Shown piece after piece: positions 16,654 through 25,592 of a stretch of 64,000 nucleotides of DNA (position 1 is the first letter of the stretch; the number at the start of each line of letters is the position of its first letter). This stretch comes from Gammaproteobacteria bacterium. GTDB taxonomy: Bacteria; Pseudomonadota; Gammaproteobacteria; Xanthomonadales; Wenzhouxiangellaceae. The DNA lies in the NCBI GenBank assembly GCA_021772985.1, contig JAJFKX010000008.1, positions 1 to 64,000 of the forward strand, given 5' to 3'. The position numbers were made by a program, and so were the translations under genes. The notes beneath the pieces were generated by a model. The model was not told where the DNA came from, did no database searches, and saw only the letters and a list, made by a program, of their open reading frames with translations.

Positions 16654-18144
16654 ATGAAACCTTTAACGCCCAAAGTGCGCACTAAGGTGTTGGCATTAGC
16701 CATGGCATTGGTCAGTGGGTCGGCGCTGGCATCCAGTCATATGGATGCCCCGCTGATTACCCTGGATGATGCAGCTAATACAACAGATGTGTATGCATTT
16801 GTAACCGAACAGGATGGTATTGAATATCTGACAACAGCACTATCTGTGTACCCGTTCGAGGAACCAGGCATTGGTCCGAACAAATATAATTTTGATGATG
16901 AGGTGCTCTATCAAATCCATGTAGCACTTGATCGTGATCTCGAACGAGGCAGACCAACCTACAGTTATCAGTTTGAGTTTGATACCAGTTACAAGGATCA
17001 AAACACTATTTTGCAATCGTATCGTGGTGTGATCAACGAGGTTGACGATGCAGCACAAAATTTGACTCAGACATATTCGGTGGCTCGTGTAACCCGTCGT
17101 GGGAACGGTAGAAACACCGTTGAAGATTTGAGCTTCTCCGGCCAGACTTTGATTGTTCCACCCAATAACCAAGGCATCGCAACGCCAAAATACAATATCG
17201 ATAATGACGGTGATAACGGTGCGCGGCCAGGTGTTGGAAGTGAAGCTGAGTTGGACGACTACACCCGCGAAACCATTTACAATCTGAGGAACCGCAACCG
17301 GGTTTTTGCTGGACAGCGTGACGACGGATTTTATGCAGATATTCAGGGAGTGTTTGATCTGTTGCAGCTGGAAAGTCCGATACTGGGGCTGGAGAGCCCG
17401 AATAAACCATTTGACAGCCAGGGCGGATTTAACGTGCACACCATTGTGTTGCAGATTCCGTTGGATGAGTTGGGTGGTTCCGGGCAGATCGCCGGGGTAT
17501 ACGCCACCACCAGTCGCCGTGAGGTACGGGTGTTGAGAAATAATCGGAATGGCGATATCAACAAAGGCCGTTGGGTACAGGTGGCCCGCCAGGGTAACCC
17601 TTTGTTCAACGAAGGTTTTGTCGCAATTGTGGACAAAGATCGTTATAGCCGCAGTGCTCCATCCAGAGATCGGAATTTATTCAGCACTTATGCGTTAGAG
17701 CCGGAATTGGGAAGACTGTTGAACGGCATCCATGGCACCAACGTCATTACCACCGGGCGGACCGACCTGGCTGGGATTTTTATCCCGGACATGATCAAAG
17801 TGGATTTATCAACAGGACCAGCAGCGCTGGCCGGTGATCCGGATGATCCAGATTTTAATCGCTTGAGCGTATTTGGCGGTGATTTACTGATCAGCAGTGT
17901 CCAGGATGGCCTGGGTGGCGGCGCCATTCCCGGTGGTTGGCCGAATGGAAGGCGTTTTGGCGATGATGTATTGGATATTGCCGTGTGTGCAGCACTCAGC
18001 GATTTACGCGATCCAGCCAATCTATCAATTGCCTGTGACAGCACAGTCGACGTCGATGCAGTTGTAGCCAATGACATTACCTATAACAAGGTAATGCCTT
18101 ATGCGGCCACTCCGTTGAACGGTCGTAACCATCCTCATCACTAA
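16654..18144 (+). CDS. DUF4331-family exported protein
   Basis: A 496-residue protein with a signal peptide (VLALAMALVSGSALA) cut just before SSHMDAPLITLDDAANTTDVYAFV, the diagnostic start of DUF4331. Later blocks FNVHTIVLQIPLDELGG and the ending PYAATPLNGRNHPHH also fit. A good ribosome site AGGAG precedes the ATG. The family is widespread beside HupE-like and TPR genes but has no assigned biochemical function; the conserved His/Asp start may bind metal (inference). Confidence 0.85.
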   Translation: MKPLTPKVRTKVLALAMALVSGSALASSHMDAPLITLDDAANTTDVYAFVTEQDGIEYLTTALSVYPFEEPGIGPNKYNFDDEVLYQIHVALDRDLERGRPTYSYQFEFDTSYKDQNTILQSYRGVINEVDDAAQNLTQTYSVARVTRRGNGRNTVEDLSFSGQTLIVPPNNQGIATPKYNIDNDGDNGARPGVGSEAELDDYTRETIYNLRNRNRVFAGQRDDGFYADIQGVFDLLQLESPILGLESPNKPFDSQGGFNVHTIVLQIPLDELGGSGQIAGVYATTSRREVRVLRNNRNGDINKGRWVQVARQGNPLFNEGFVAIVDKDRYSRSAPSRDRNLFSTYALEPELGRLLNGIHGTNVITTGRTDLAGIFIPDMIKVDLSTGPAALAGDPDDPDFNRLSVFGGDLLISSVQDGLGGGAIPGGWPNGRRFGDDVLDIAVCAALSDLRDPANLSIACDSTVDVDAVVANDITYNKVMPYAATPLNGRNHPHH

Positions 18145-18153
18145 TTGAGTTCC

Positions 18154-18181
18154 GGCCGGGGCAGCAAGTGTTGTCCCGGCC
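18154..18181 (+). terminator. GC-rich hairpin after the DUF4331 gene
   Basis: GGCCGGGGCA / TGTCCCGGCC pairing (one G-T) with an 8-nt loop, immediately before the HupE-like gene. There is no long T-run after it, so it may attenuate or protect RNA ends rather than stop transcription fully. Confidence 0.5.
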
Positions 18182-18191
18182 AATTTCTATT

Positions 18192-19328
18192 ATGAAAACA
18201 ATAAAAATACTGAAAGTTCTATGTTTATTCGGGTTATGGCTGGGTTTCATACCCTTGTTGCAGGCCCACGATCCGGGTTTAAGCCGTGCCAATGTTGTGC
18301 TTAATGATGCAGAGCTGGTGATATCGATGACTTTTGCCTTGCAGGATCTTGAGCTGCTGACGTCGATAGATACAGACCACGATAGGGTTGTAAATAAAAG
18401 TGAATTTTCAACCAGCCAGGAGGTACTGCGAGCCAGCATAAGTCAGGGCGTTATCCTGCAGGTTCAGGGCAAGACAGTGCCACCAAAATTAATTCGTGTG
18501 CGGCAAGTGTCCGATGATGCGGTGAATACAGAATTACACTATGACCGCTCCCACGGATCGCAGACCAGTTTACAAATACCTTTGCTTAAACAACTTGCTC
18601 GTGGTCATCGCCAATATATAACCGTAAACGATGCCGACGGTAATCTGCTTTTGCAGCAAATCGTCAATGCAGGTTCTGAACCGGTCGCGTTACAGGCATC
18701 CGGTGTTGATGGTCTAGCTGTGTTCCAGCAGTATTTAAGCGAAGGGATTTGGCATATCTGGATAGGTTTTGATCACATCCTGTTTCTGCTGACTTTATTG
18801 CTGCCCGCAGTATTGATTTATCGCAAAGCACATTGGCGCCCGGTTAAAGAGCTGCGTCCCGCAATGATTGATATCTTGAAGGTGGTCACGGCTTTTACCG
18901 TTTCCCACTCGATCACACTGGCACTTGGAATACTGGATATAGTCAATCTGCCACCCAGGCTGGTGGAATCAGTTATTGCCATTTCGGTATTGATCACTGC
19001 CGTCAATAATCTGCGACCGATTTTTCCAGGCTCCAGATGGCAGTTGGCATTTGGTTTTGGGTTGATTCATGGCTTTGGCTTCGCCAGTGTGTTGGGAGAG
19101 CTGGGCTTGCCGGTCGAAGCATTGGTCAGTTCGCTGGCAGGTTTTAACCTTGGTGTTGAAGTTGGACAACTGGCGATAGTGATTCTGGTCTTTCCGGTCA
19201 CTGCTTTGCTTCGGCATAGCAAGTTTTATCGTCATTGGATATTTAACGGTGGCTCAGTGGCAGCGGCTTTGCTTGCATCAATCTGGTTGTACGAGCGGGT
19301 TTTCGACCATGCAGTACTCGGATTTTGA
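18192..19328 (+). CDS. HupE/UreJ-2-family membrane protein with EF-hand-like segment
   Basis: About 378 residues from the ATG at 18192; a GTG at 18168 would start inside the hairpin and is less likely. A signal peptide is followed by a soluble exported domain of ~170 residues, holding an EF-hand-like loop DTDHDRVVNKSEF, and a C-terminal membrane domain with HIWIGFDHILFLLTLLLPA, FTVSHSITLAL and FGFGLIHGFGFASVLGELG. Those His-containing helices are typical of HupE/UreJ_2 proteins, often proposed as nickel or cobalt permeases. Metal specificity is not known for this type. Confidence 0.85.
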   Translation: MKTIKILKVLCLFGLWLGFIPLLQAHDPGLSRANVVLNDAELVISMTFALQDLELLTSIDTDHDRVVNKSEFSTSQEVLRASISQGVILQVQGKTVPPKLIRVRQVSDDAVNTELHYDRSHGSQTSLQIPLLKQLARGHRQYITVNDADGNLLLQQIVNAGSEPVALQASGVDGLAVFQQYLSEGIWHIWIGFDHILFLLTLLLPAVLIYRKAHWRPVKELRPAMIDILKVVTAFTVSHSITLALGILDIVNLPPRLVESVIAISVLITAVNNLRPIFPGSRWQLAFGFGLIHGFGFASVLGELGLPVEALVSSLAGFNLGVEVGQLAIVILVFPVTALLRHSKFYRHWIFNGGSVAAALLASIWLYERVFDHAVLGF

Positions 19329-20490
19329 TTCAGGCAGGCGCTGTGAAGTCCAAGGTACTGGATTATCAGCAGCCAAATGTCGGTTTGTCGGGGTGTTGAT
19401 CACGCTGTTATGCGTGATCAATCCAGCTGCCGCACATGAAGTTGAGACACGACATGGGGTGATAATGGATGGCGCTGAAGGCGTGTCGGTGGAAGGCGGC
19501 TTTACTCTCACCCGCCAATTGGCAAGTGGTTCTGATATCCAAAATGAAACCCTGACCTCGTTCGATATATTATCTATTTTGCCGTTTGGGCCAGGCAGAT
19601 TGTCTGTGTATCTCGAAGGCAATACTTCAGCGGGGAATAATGCTGTATCAATGCTGCTGCCATCCGCTAATGCTGATGCCGGTACAGCACTGAACAGTAA
19701 CGCCAACGGGCGATTACAACTATCAGAATTTCACTATGAATGGCCTTTGGTTACTGGGAGTTTATATGCCGGCCTGATTGATCCAACCCGGTTTTTGGAT
19801 GGCAGTGAGATCGCCAACGATGAAACTCGTCAGTTTATCGCAACACCGTTGGTTAACAATCCGAGTATAGCCTTACCTGACTATACATTAGGTTTTAGCT
19901 GGCATTTGGATCTTGGTTCTACGCAGCCCGGGCTGTTGTTGTTTGTAGGCAGTTCACATGGATTAGCTGATAATCTATCCAATGCATACTCTGATCTGGT
20001 TAATGTAGGGGCAACCGGAAAGGGGGTATTTGCTGCAGCTGAACTGTTTTTGCCGTGGTATGGCTTAAATATTCGCCCTGGGGTTTGGGTGAATAGCGGT
20101 GATTATTCGATATTAGAAGAATCTGGCAGTGCTGGAGATAGTTATGGAATTTATACAAGTATCGATGGCGGTTTACGATCGATTGATTGGAATCTTCGAC
20201 TGGGAGTTGCTGCTGGCGACGCGGCGGAAGTAAACAACTTTGTTGCATTGGCATTGGAATATCCATTGCAAAAGGCAATGCTGGGTGTCGGTGTTGCTTA
20301 TCAGGGGTTGTCTAATAATGACAGCGATATTGATACCAATAACAGTGTGCAGGCAGAAGCCTATATACGGTTACCATTGGCAGGTGAATTTGAGTTAACC
20401 CCATCACTGCAATGGTTGCAACATGGTGATCCTGCTGCCGGTATCAAGGATGTGTGGGTTGGCAGTTTGCGTTTAAGTTGGAGCTTTTGA
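19309..20490 (+). CDS. outer-membrane beta-barrel-like protein
   Basis: About 393 residues from the ATG at 19309, which overlaps the end of the HupE-like gene; a signal-like stretch (FVGVLITLLCVINPAAA) follows after ~25 residues. The body alternates hydrophobic and polar residues as in porins (SFTLTRQ..., YALGVGVAYQG type strands) and ends in RLSWSF with a terminal Phe, the usual barrel end signature. No exact family was recognised. It closes the TPR-DUF4331-HupE row, so it may be the outer-membrane partner. Confidence 0.65.
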   Translation: MQYSDFDSGRRCEVQGTGLSAAKCRFVGVLITLLCVINPAAAHEVETRHGVIMDGAEGVSVEGGFTLTRQLASGSDIQNETLTSFDILSILPFGPGRLSVYLEGNTSAGNNAVSMLLPSANADAGTALNSNANGRLQLSEFHYEWPLVTGSLYAGLIDPTRFLDGSEIANDETRQFIATPLVNNPSIALPDYTLGFSWHLDLGSTQPGLLLFVGSSHGLADNLSNAYSDLVNVGATGKGVFAAAELFLPWYGLNIRPGVWVNSGDYSILEESGSAGDSYGIYTSIDGGLRSIDWNLRLGVAAGDAAEVNNFVALALEYPLQKAMLGVGVAYQGLSNNDSDIDTNNSVQAEAYIRLPLAGEFELTPSLQWLQHGDPAAGIKDVWVGSLRLSWSF

Positions 20491-20558
20491 AAGCATGTAC
20501 TTGGTGATCGAGCTTGGATAGTGAATTACGGAATTATGTAGCAGTTGCACAAAATGGA

Positions 20559-20583
20559 ACAAGCGGTAATGAAAACCGCTTGT
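20559..20583. terminator. hairpin between convergent genes
   Basis: ACAAGCGGT and ACCGCTTGT pair over 9 bp with a 7-nt loop. It lies between the rightward barrel gene and a leftward gene and may serve both; T-runs are weak. Confidence 0.5.
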
Positions 20584-20588
20584 CATGA

Positions 20589-21422
20589 TTACTTATTTCG
20601 CCGTTCAGCCGATGCCTTCATCCTGTTTAGTTGAGCCACCAGATCGTCAATATCCAACGGGTCAATTAATTCTTGAATAGTTTTATCACCGATATCGGCA
20701 CCGTCACCACTAATCTGCACCTTGTAAGTTAACCCTGTTGAAAAACTAAGCATGCTGCATAGCTCTTTAGCGATAGAGCCACGCGCATTAGCTTCTGCTG
20801 GCTGGATATTCACTTCTGCGTTGCTAGCTTTTGCATGCGCATCAGTCCTGCCAGAACTATTACTACTGGATTCGTCAATCGCTTCATTTTCATCTCTGAA
20901 ATCCTCGGCGGCATTGTCATTATCGATAGGTTTAAGATCAGCATATTCAACAGTTGACTTATAATCGTTCAAAAAACCAGCAACCGCCGTTTCATTGAAT
21001 TTCTTATCTATAATGAGGTGAGATTTTATTGCTTCGTCCTTTGGCATGTCTTCCAAAGGACCATACTTATTCCACATGTAAGAGTACATTGGCGGAGATA
21101 GTGCAGCCTCACGAATCAAGGCATTCCTTACCGCAGTGCCCTGAGCGGTATGTATGATCCTATAAGCCAATTCAGTCAGGGCTATTTTCCTGTTATCTTT
21201 TTTACCAAAATTATCAATCAGATTATAACCTTTCAGTGCGGCAACAGCTTTCATGCCGTTGGTACTGGTAGGTGTTTTGTACCCCCACTCAGTGATCATA
21301 TCGGATACAAGCACTTCACTTCGCTTGGCGAAGTCGTATAACTGTCTGATGCGGGTTACGGCGGTCTCCAGATCGAAATATGGATACGACGGGCTTCGAA
21401 TTCGTTTACCTGGTCCGCTCAT
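20589..21422 (-). CDS. uncharacterised protein with N-terminal winged-helix-like domain
   Basis: 277 residues. The N-terminal ~110 residues (SPSYPYFDLETAVTRIRQLYDF, MITEWGYKTPTSTNGMKAVAALKGYNLID, ALTELAYRII) look like a helix-turn-helix/winged-helix domain found in orphan proteins of genomic islands. Residues ~165-200 are a polar Asn/Ser/Glu-rich linker, and the C-terminal segment ends with a Lys/Arg-rich coil. No enzyme motif is visible. Its 5' flank holds a palindromic region. It is probably accessory. Confidence 0.6.
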   Translation of the reverse strand: MSGPGKRIRSPSYPYFDLETAVTRIRQLYDFAKRSEVLVSDMITEWGYKTPTSTNGMKAVAALKGYNLIDNFGKKDNRKIALTELAYRIIHTAQGTAVRNALIREAALSPPMYSYMWNKYGPLEDMPKDEAIKSHLIIDKKFNETAVAGFLNDYKSTVEYADLKPIDNDNAAEDFRDENEAIDESSSNSSGRTDAHAKASNAEVNIQPAEANARGSIAKELCSMLSFSTGLTYKVQISGDGADIGDKTIQELIDPLDIDDLVAQLNRMKASAERRNK

Positions 21423-21478
21423 CTGACGTACCTCTTGCTATGATTCATGAGAGAACGATAGCATCTAGTTGGTCTACG

Positions 21479-21521
21479 AGTCAACTAGCGCTAGTCTTTC
21501 CGTAGACTCTACTAGTTGACT
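21479..21521. promoter_or_regulatory. palindromic operator-like region
   Basis: Perfect 10-bp inverted repeat AGTCAACTAG (21479-21488) and CTAGTTGACT (21512-21521), with a second nested pair around GTAGAC/GTCTAC. It lies upstream of the leftward orphan gene ending at 20589 and could bind its own winged-helix product or the Cro-like protein nearby. Confidence 0.5.
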
Positions 21522-21554
21522 AGCAATTTTGTTCGTGCGAGAATGGCGGGCATT

Positions 21555-21590
21555 AAAAAGCCCCAGACCGTTCGCGGCGGTTCTGAGGCT
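21555..21590 (-). terminator. leftward terminator-like hairpin
   Basis: AGCCCCAGACCG and CGGTTCTGAGGCT pair with one bulge. On the minus strand the stem is followed by five T residues. It would end leftward transcription from the Cro-like gene. Confidence 0.6.
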
Positions 21591-21708
21591 CGAATACGTC
21601 ACGGGTGAAACGTGTTCACCTAATGAAGCATAACGTACTGTTATTTTAACAGAACCCCCTTCATTAGGCCATCCGCCAATCTCACCTTAACCTCACTGGA
21701 GGAAAGCC

Positions 21709-21807
21709 ATGATCTGTATGTGGCCTAAGCCTGTGCGCGTGCGCGCGTATATCCGGGTGAGATTTGGCAAGTTGGAGCATGTTCGCTCGCACTGCCGATC
21801 TCGATAA
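21709..21807 (+). CDS. 32-residue Arg-rich small protein
   Basis: An ATG with GGAGG 6-9 nt upstream opens a 32-codon frame (MICMWPKPVRVRAYIRVRF... then GKLEHVRSHCRSR). The VRVRAYxRxRxGKxEHVRSH pattern is reminiscent of short basic proteins seen in phages and integrated elements. It contains 9 Arg and 2 Lys. A 9-bp hairpin follows at 21814-21842. Being short, it needs translation evidence. Confidence 0.5.
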   Translation: MICMWPKPVRVRAYIRVRFGKLEHVRSHCRSR

Positions 21808-21813
21808 AGAACC

Positions 21814-21842
21814 CCGCTAACGATGTACGAGACCGTTAGCGG
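21814..21842 (+). terminator. hairpin after the small Arg-rich ORF
   Basis: CCGCTAACG and CGTTAGCGG form a 9-bp stem with an 11-nt loop, seven bases after the small ORF's stop. The T-run is poor (TTAAAAG), so termination is uncertain. Confidence 0.45.
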
Positions 21843-21949
21843 TTAAAAGCCTGTCTGGCAGCCAATTGCGAGTGGTTCAGTCTCGCGAAGGAGGATGATT
21901 GAGGTGTATCAATATCCCCGCTTATTATAGTTTCAAGCACAAGGATGCG

Positions 21950-22168
21950 CTATTGCGCAGGGTTGTCTACCAGTTCTCGCTGGTAGGCTTCCATAATCAG
22001 TACGCCCATATCGTAATTGGGCTGCTTTCTTGATCCTGTTCTTAACTTTGACAAAACGCTTCTATCAATGCCCGTCATTTTAGCCAACTTGTAATCGTTT
22101 ATACCGTGTTCCCGCAGAGCTTCAAGGATCACAGTAAAGTCTGTTGATTGCTGGGCCATCCAGTGCAT
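21950..22168 (-). CDS. Cro/C1-type small helix-turn-helix protein
   Basis: About 72 residues from ATG at 22168 or 69 from the ATG at 22159; upstream codons (IGCIFVING) look non-coding. The helix-turn-helix is ILEALREHGINDYKLAKMTGIDRSVLSKLRTGSRKQPNYDMG. It resembles phage-type regulators that sense and control small accessory regions. No operator could be assigned with certainty. Confidence 0.7.
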   Translation of the reverse strand: MHWMAQQSTDFTVILEALREHGINDYKLAKMTGIDRSVLSKLRTGSRKQPNYDMGVLIMEAYQRELVDNPAQ

Positions 22169-22229
22169 GCCATTAATAACGAATATGCATCCTATCAAAA
22201 AAAGTGACAATTGTCACTTTATGCTAACT

Positions 22230-23165
22230 ATGAACAGGACGAAAGGCCAACACTATCTACTATCAGCACAGGCTCGCAGCCTGTCGCTGATGCAGATTAT
22301 GCGCCTTTCAGACAGTGACGCATTCGAGTTGTTCAAGCAGGCCAGATGGTCAGAGAACAACGGATAGGCCATTTGTCCGCGTTGCGGCAGCATTAGCCAT
22401 TACTGGCTGAACACTTGCAAACAGTGGCGCTGTAAAGACTGCAAACCACAAAATGTCGCTTAGAAACTACCTGGCAGTCATAGCAATCTATTCTAATGCT
22501 GCCAAGGACATGTCAGCTCTCCAGCTTTCGCGTGACCTAGACTGCCAATACAAAACTGCATTTGTTCTTGCACACAAACTGTGTGAATCTCAGATTGATA
22601 ATGAACAGCAACAACTCAACGGCGAAGCTGAGATTGGCGGCTGCTATGTCAATTAACATGTACGTCCCATCGTATTGATCGCCGCCTGCGCGCCAACCAA
22701 AACCCCAACAAACGCGCCGTAGTTATTCTACGCAAGCGCGGTGAACCCGGACAAGGCGCAGTCAAAACCCGCACTTTCCTTGTAAAGAGCGAGAACCAGA
22801 AGAGAACTATGGCGCTAGCAATCCGTAACGTAATGCTGGGCAGCACAATCTATGCTGATGAACACCATGCATACGATGCGCTACACGGTACTTTACTGAC
22901 ACATCGCGTTATTCATGCCAAACATTACAGCGGCCCGAATGGCGAAAATACAAATCAAGCGGAATCATTCTTTGCTCGACTCCGCCGTATGCAATATGGC
23001 CAAGTCCATCGTATGAGCAACTTGTACATGGACCGATACGCCAATGAAGCGGCCTACCGTGAAGATACGCGCCACATCAGCAAAGGCCAGATATTCAGCG
23101 ACATAGTTGCCCGGTGTGCCAAAACCAACAGTATCGCGCGACTTCTGCGGGTACTGGCAAGGTAA
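22230..23165 (+). pseudogene. broken IS1595-family transposase
   Basis: Pieces of one transposase occur in different frames: GQHYLLSAQARSLSLMQIMRLSD, a zinc ribbon CPRCGS...CKQWRCKDCK, LRNYLAVIAIYSNAAKDMSALQLSRDLDCQYKTAFVLAHKL, and the catalytic end YADEHHAYDAL...ENTNQAESFFARLRRMQYGQVHRM. The first segment stops at 22367, the block normally following the zinc ribbon is deleted, and another stop lies at 22656. It cannot be active on its own. Terminal inverted repeats were not identified. Confidence 0.85.
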
Positions 23166-23193
23166 CAAAAGGCTTTCCAGAGAATCTAGCGGC

Positions 23194-23628
23194 CTAAGCA
23201 ATAGCCCACTGTATTACCTTTGCTGTCCTGCTGTGTTCTTTGATCAATCCGTTACTTTGCCGCCGCTTCAAAGCGCTAAAAACACAGGCCGTCATTGCAT
23301 CAGAGTCGATGTTTTCTACATCATAGCCTTTCGCCTTAGCAACATTGGCCGCAACCTGATTGGTTGTAAGCGTATCATCTGCTACCCTCAGCGAATCAAG
23401 TATTAACCGGCTAGCTTCCCCGTGTTTAAAAAAACTGTTTTTGATGCGATTCTGCTTTGGCCTGATTCCTCTAAGGTCATAATCAGGATTCATAAAAACC
23501 TTAATGGCAGCATCAAGCACCGCCATGTCGGCTCTGATACGCTTTAGATGCTTTTGGTGATACTCTATCTGTCCTGATAGTTCGTTCCGCTTAGTCACAA
23601 GGCCGCTGACAACATGGGATTCAGCCAT
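23194..23628 (-). CDS. uncharacterised 144-residue protein (coiled coil plus helical domain)
   Basis: The N-terminal third (LVTKRNELSGQIEYHQKHLKRIRADMAVLDAAIKVF) is a probable coiled coil. The linker NPDYDLRGIRPK and the helical block SRLILDSLRVADDTLTTNQVAANVAKAKG, which resembles a winged-helix region, are shared with small orphan proteins common in Proteobacteria. No function is assigned. It sits directly after the IS1595 remnant, in opposite orientation. Confidence 0.65.
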   Translation of the reverse strand: MAESHVVSGLVTKRNELSGQIEYHQKHLKRIRADMAVLDAAIKVFMNPDYDLRGIRPKQNRIKNSFFKHGEASRLILDSLRVADDTLTTNQVAANVAKAKGYDVENIDSDAMTACVFSALKRRQSNGLIKEHSRTAKVIQWAIA

Positions 23629-23813
23629 TGGTGTTCATTGGTAGGAATGAACAACCATTTTATCTAATAAGGGGCGGGGAATCCTTGTGCAACTGCTACA
23701 TAATCCCGGTAAATTAAATCTTGGAGACATATTCACCAGGGCATGAAATCGAAGAAACCCCGGTGAGGCTTGATCAGATTGCAACCAGATTGATTGTAAT
23801 TTAGAGAGCAGTT

Positions 23814-24758
23814 TCACGGTTGTGAGATTGTTGTTGTCGACGTATCGCGTGAGTTTTGAATCATTTTAATCCACTCTGTTGAGGGCACTAAAGGGCTGGT
23901 CCAGCGTGACCAATTTTCAGGCAATTCCAACTCGTAAATCTGATCTGCGGATAAACCCTCATCCAGTTTGGACTCTGTCCAATGGCGGGATTGGCTAACC
24001 ATTTTTGTGTATTCGACAACATCCTGGTATGTCATCACCTCACCATGACCTGGGATAAATTTATAGCTGGGCAGCGATTGGACAATAATTGACTTTAGAG
24101 CAGACTCCAAACCCGCAGCTGAACCACCATTATGCACATCAATGAATGGAAATGATTTTGGCCAGATCAAGTCGCCGACAGCAACAATTTTCGAGTTATG
24201 GAAAAAAACTGCAAGATCACCATCGGTGTGGGCATGTGGGTAATGAACAACTTCTATAGGTATCTTATCGGCTGGAATTTGTAGTCGGCTTGCTACAACC
24301 TTGGTTGGCAAGCCAGCGGTGGTTCGCGCAGGAAATTGATGCTGCGATCCAGGTTTGGTGAGGCCGAAGCCTTGCTGTGCTTTAGCTAATTGTTGTAATA
24401 CGTTTTGATGTGCGTAAACCTCAGTATCGTTAGAAAATGATGCAATTCCGCCACTGTGGTCCGGGTGCCAATGAGTAATGATTAGTTTGTCGATAGGTGT
24501 CTGTGACAATTTCTCGATTCTGGAACGCATCGAAGATGCTATGGGTTGTAGTTGTGCATCAACAACAATGGTCTGATTTGAGCCTGCATAAACTGTAATG
24601 TTGGCCCCAATCTGGCGCAAAACATTTTTTCGGTGCAATACAGTGACCGAATCATTCAGATTTTGAATCTCGACATAGCCAAACAATAAATGATAGGCAA
24701 TTCCCGCCAGCAGTACGAGTAGCAGCCCGGTAATCCCGAGGATGCGTTTGATTTTCAT
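23814..24758 (-). CDS. metallo-beta-lactamase-fold hydrolase, membrane-anchored or exported
   Basis: 314 residues. An N-terminal hydrophobic segment (ILGITGLLLVLLAGIAYHLLFG) anchors or exports it. Zinc ligands are seen in ITHWHPDHSGG, HYPHAHTDGD and FIPGHGEVMT, so both metal sites are likely. The overall pattern fits SoxH/quinoprotein-relay-like MBL proteins more than true beta-lactamases; the substrate is unknown. It overlaps the upstream TetR gene by ATGA, so it is probably the regulator's target. Confidence 0.85.
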   Translation of the reverse strand: MKIKRILGITGLLLVLLAGIAYHLLFGYVEIQNLNDSVTVLHRKNVLRQIGANITVYAGSNQTIVVDAQLQPIASSMRSRIEKLSQTPIDKLIITHWHPDHSGGIASFSNDTEVYAHQNVLQQLAKAQQGFGLTKPGSQHQFPARTTAGLPTKVVASRLQIPADKIPIEVVHYPHAHTDGDLAVFFHNSKIVAVGDLIWPKSFPFIDVHNGGSAAGLESALKSIIVQSLPSYKFIPGHGEVMTYQDVVEYTKMVSQSRHWTESKLDEGLSADQIYELELPENWSRWTSPLVPSTEWIKMIQNSRDTSTTTISQP

Positions 24759-25399
24759 TCGGATGCTCCGGTTAGATACTGATACATGACTTGTGTGACT
24801 TGACGGGTAATTGTGTCAATGTTTGTTGGCTGCGGGTAAAGGTTTGTATCCTGAAAGACAACAGCATCTCTTAACATAGAAGCCATACATGCGATTGCCA
24901 TGCGGATTGCCACTTTGGGTTGTCGGTGTCTAATCTGTTCGCGCTTCAGCAGTAATAGCGTTTCCAGCTGGGTGATAATGTTGTTGTTATAGGCCTGGTG
25001 TGCACTGTTATCACCATCCGATTGTGATACCCGTGTACGAAGGTGAATGACCGTTAATACACCACGGTACTTTTCATAAAGCTCAGCATTACCCGCAACC
25101 ATGTGATGCAGTAAATCGTACAGATTGGTGGAAGACCAGTCATCGCTAAGCGCTGCCAGGATCTTGTTTTGTGTTTCTTCCGCCAATTGTGCCTGGAGCT
25201 TATTGAATAATGCTTCTTTGTTTCGAAAGCGTGAGTAAAAACCACCAACTGAAATTTGAGCGCGAGCAGCGATGTCAGCAATGGTGACTTCATCGTATGA
25301 CTGTTCTGAAATCAGGGCTGTGCCGGATGACAGAATTCGTTGCAATGTCTGCTGGCTTCTTAATTGTGTGGGCTGATGTAAATCTGGTTTAGTCATCAA
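24755..25399 (-). CDS. TetR/AcrR-family regulator
   Basis: 214 residues with an N-terminal TetR helix-turn-helix (TLQRILSSGTALISEQSYDEVTIADIAARAQISVGGFYSRFRNKEALF). The C-terminal ligand domain is unassigned. It is co-transcribed with the MBL-fold hydrolase. A near-palindrome upstream at 25428-25445 is a likely operator. Confidence 0.9.
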   Translation of the reverse strand: MMTKPDLHQPTQLRSQQTLQRILSSGTALISEQSYDEVTIADIAARAQISVGGFYSRFRNKEALFNKLQAQLAEETQNKILAALSDDWSSTNLYDLLHHMVAGNAELYEKYRGVLTVIHLRTRVSQSDGDNSAHQAYNNNIITQLETLLLLKREQIRHRQPKVAIRMAIACMASMLRDAVVFQDTNLYPQPTNIDTITRQVTQVMYQYLTGASE

Positions 25400-25427
25400 G
25401 GTTATCTGGGCTCAGGTTAACTAATAC

Positions 25428-25445
25428 GAATACGAATTCGCATTC
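25428..25445. promoter_or_regulatory. predicted TetR operator
   Basis: GAATACGAATTCGCATTC is an 18-bp near-palindrome (16 of 18 positions symmetrical) 29 bp upstream of the TetR start, where an autoregulatory operator is expected. Confidence 0.6.
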
Positions 25446-25592
25446 AAATTTAAGTTATGAAGGTGCTTGTGTCAAGCCCTACAGTTATTGAATCAGGGCT
25501 GTCTTCATTTCGTTACTTGATCAAGCTGGTGTTTTCAACCGGTTGGCCAGATACATTATGAGTGCCAACATAGGTTGACCAGGAAAAGCTCA

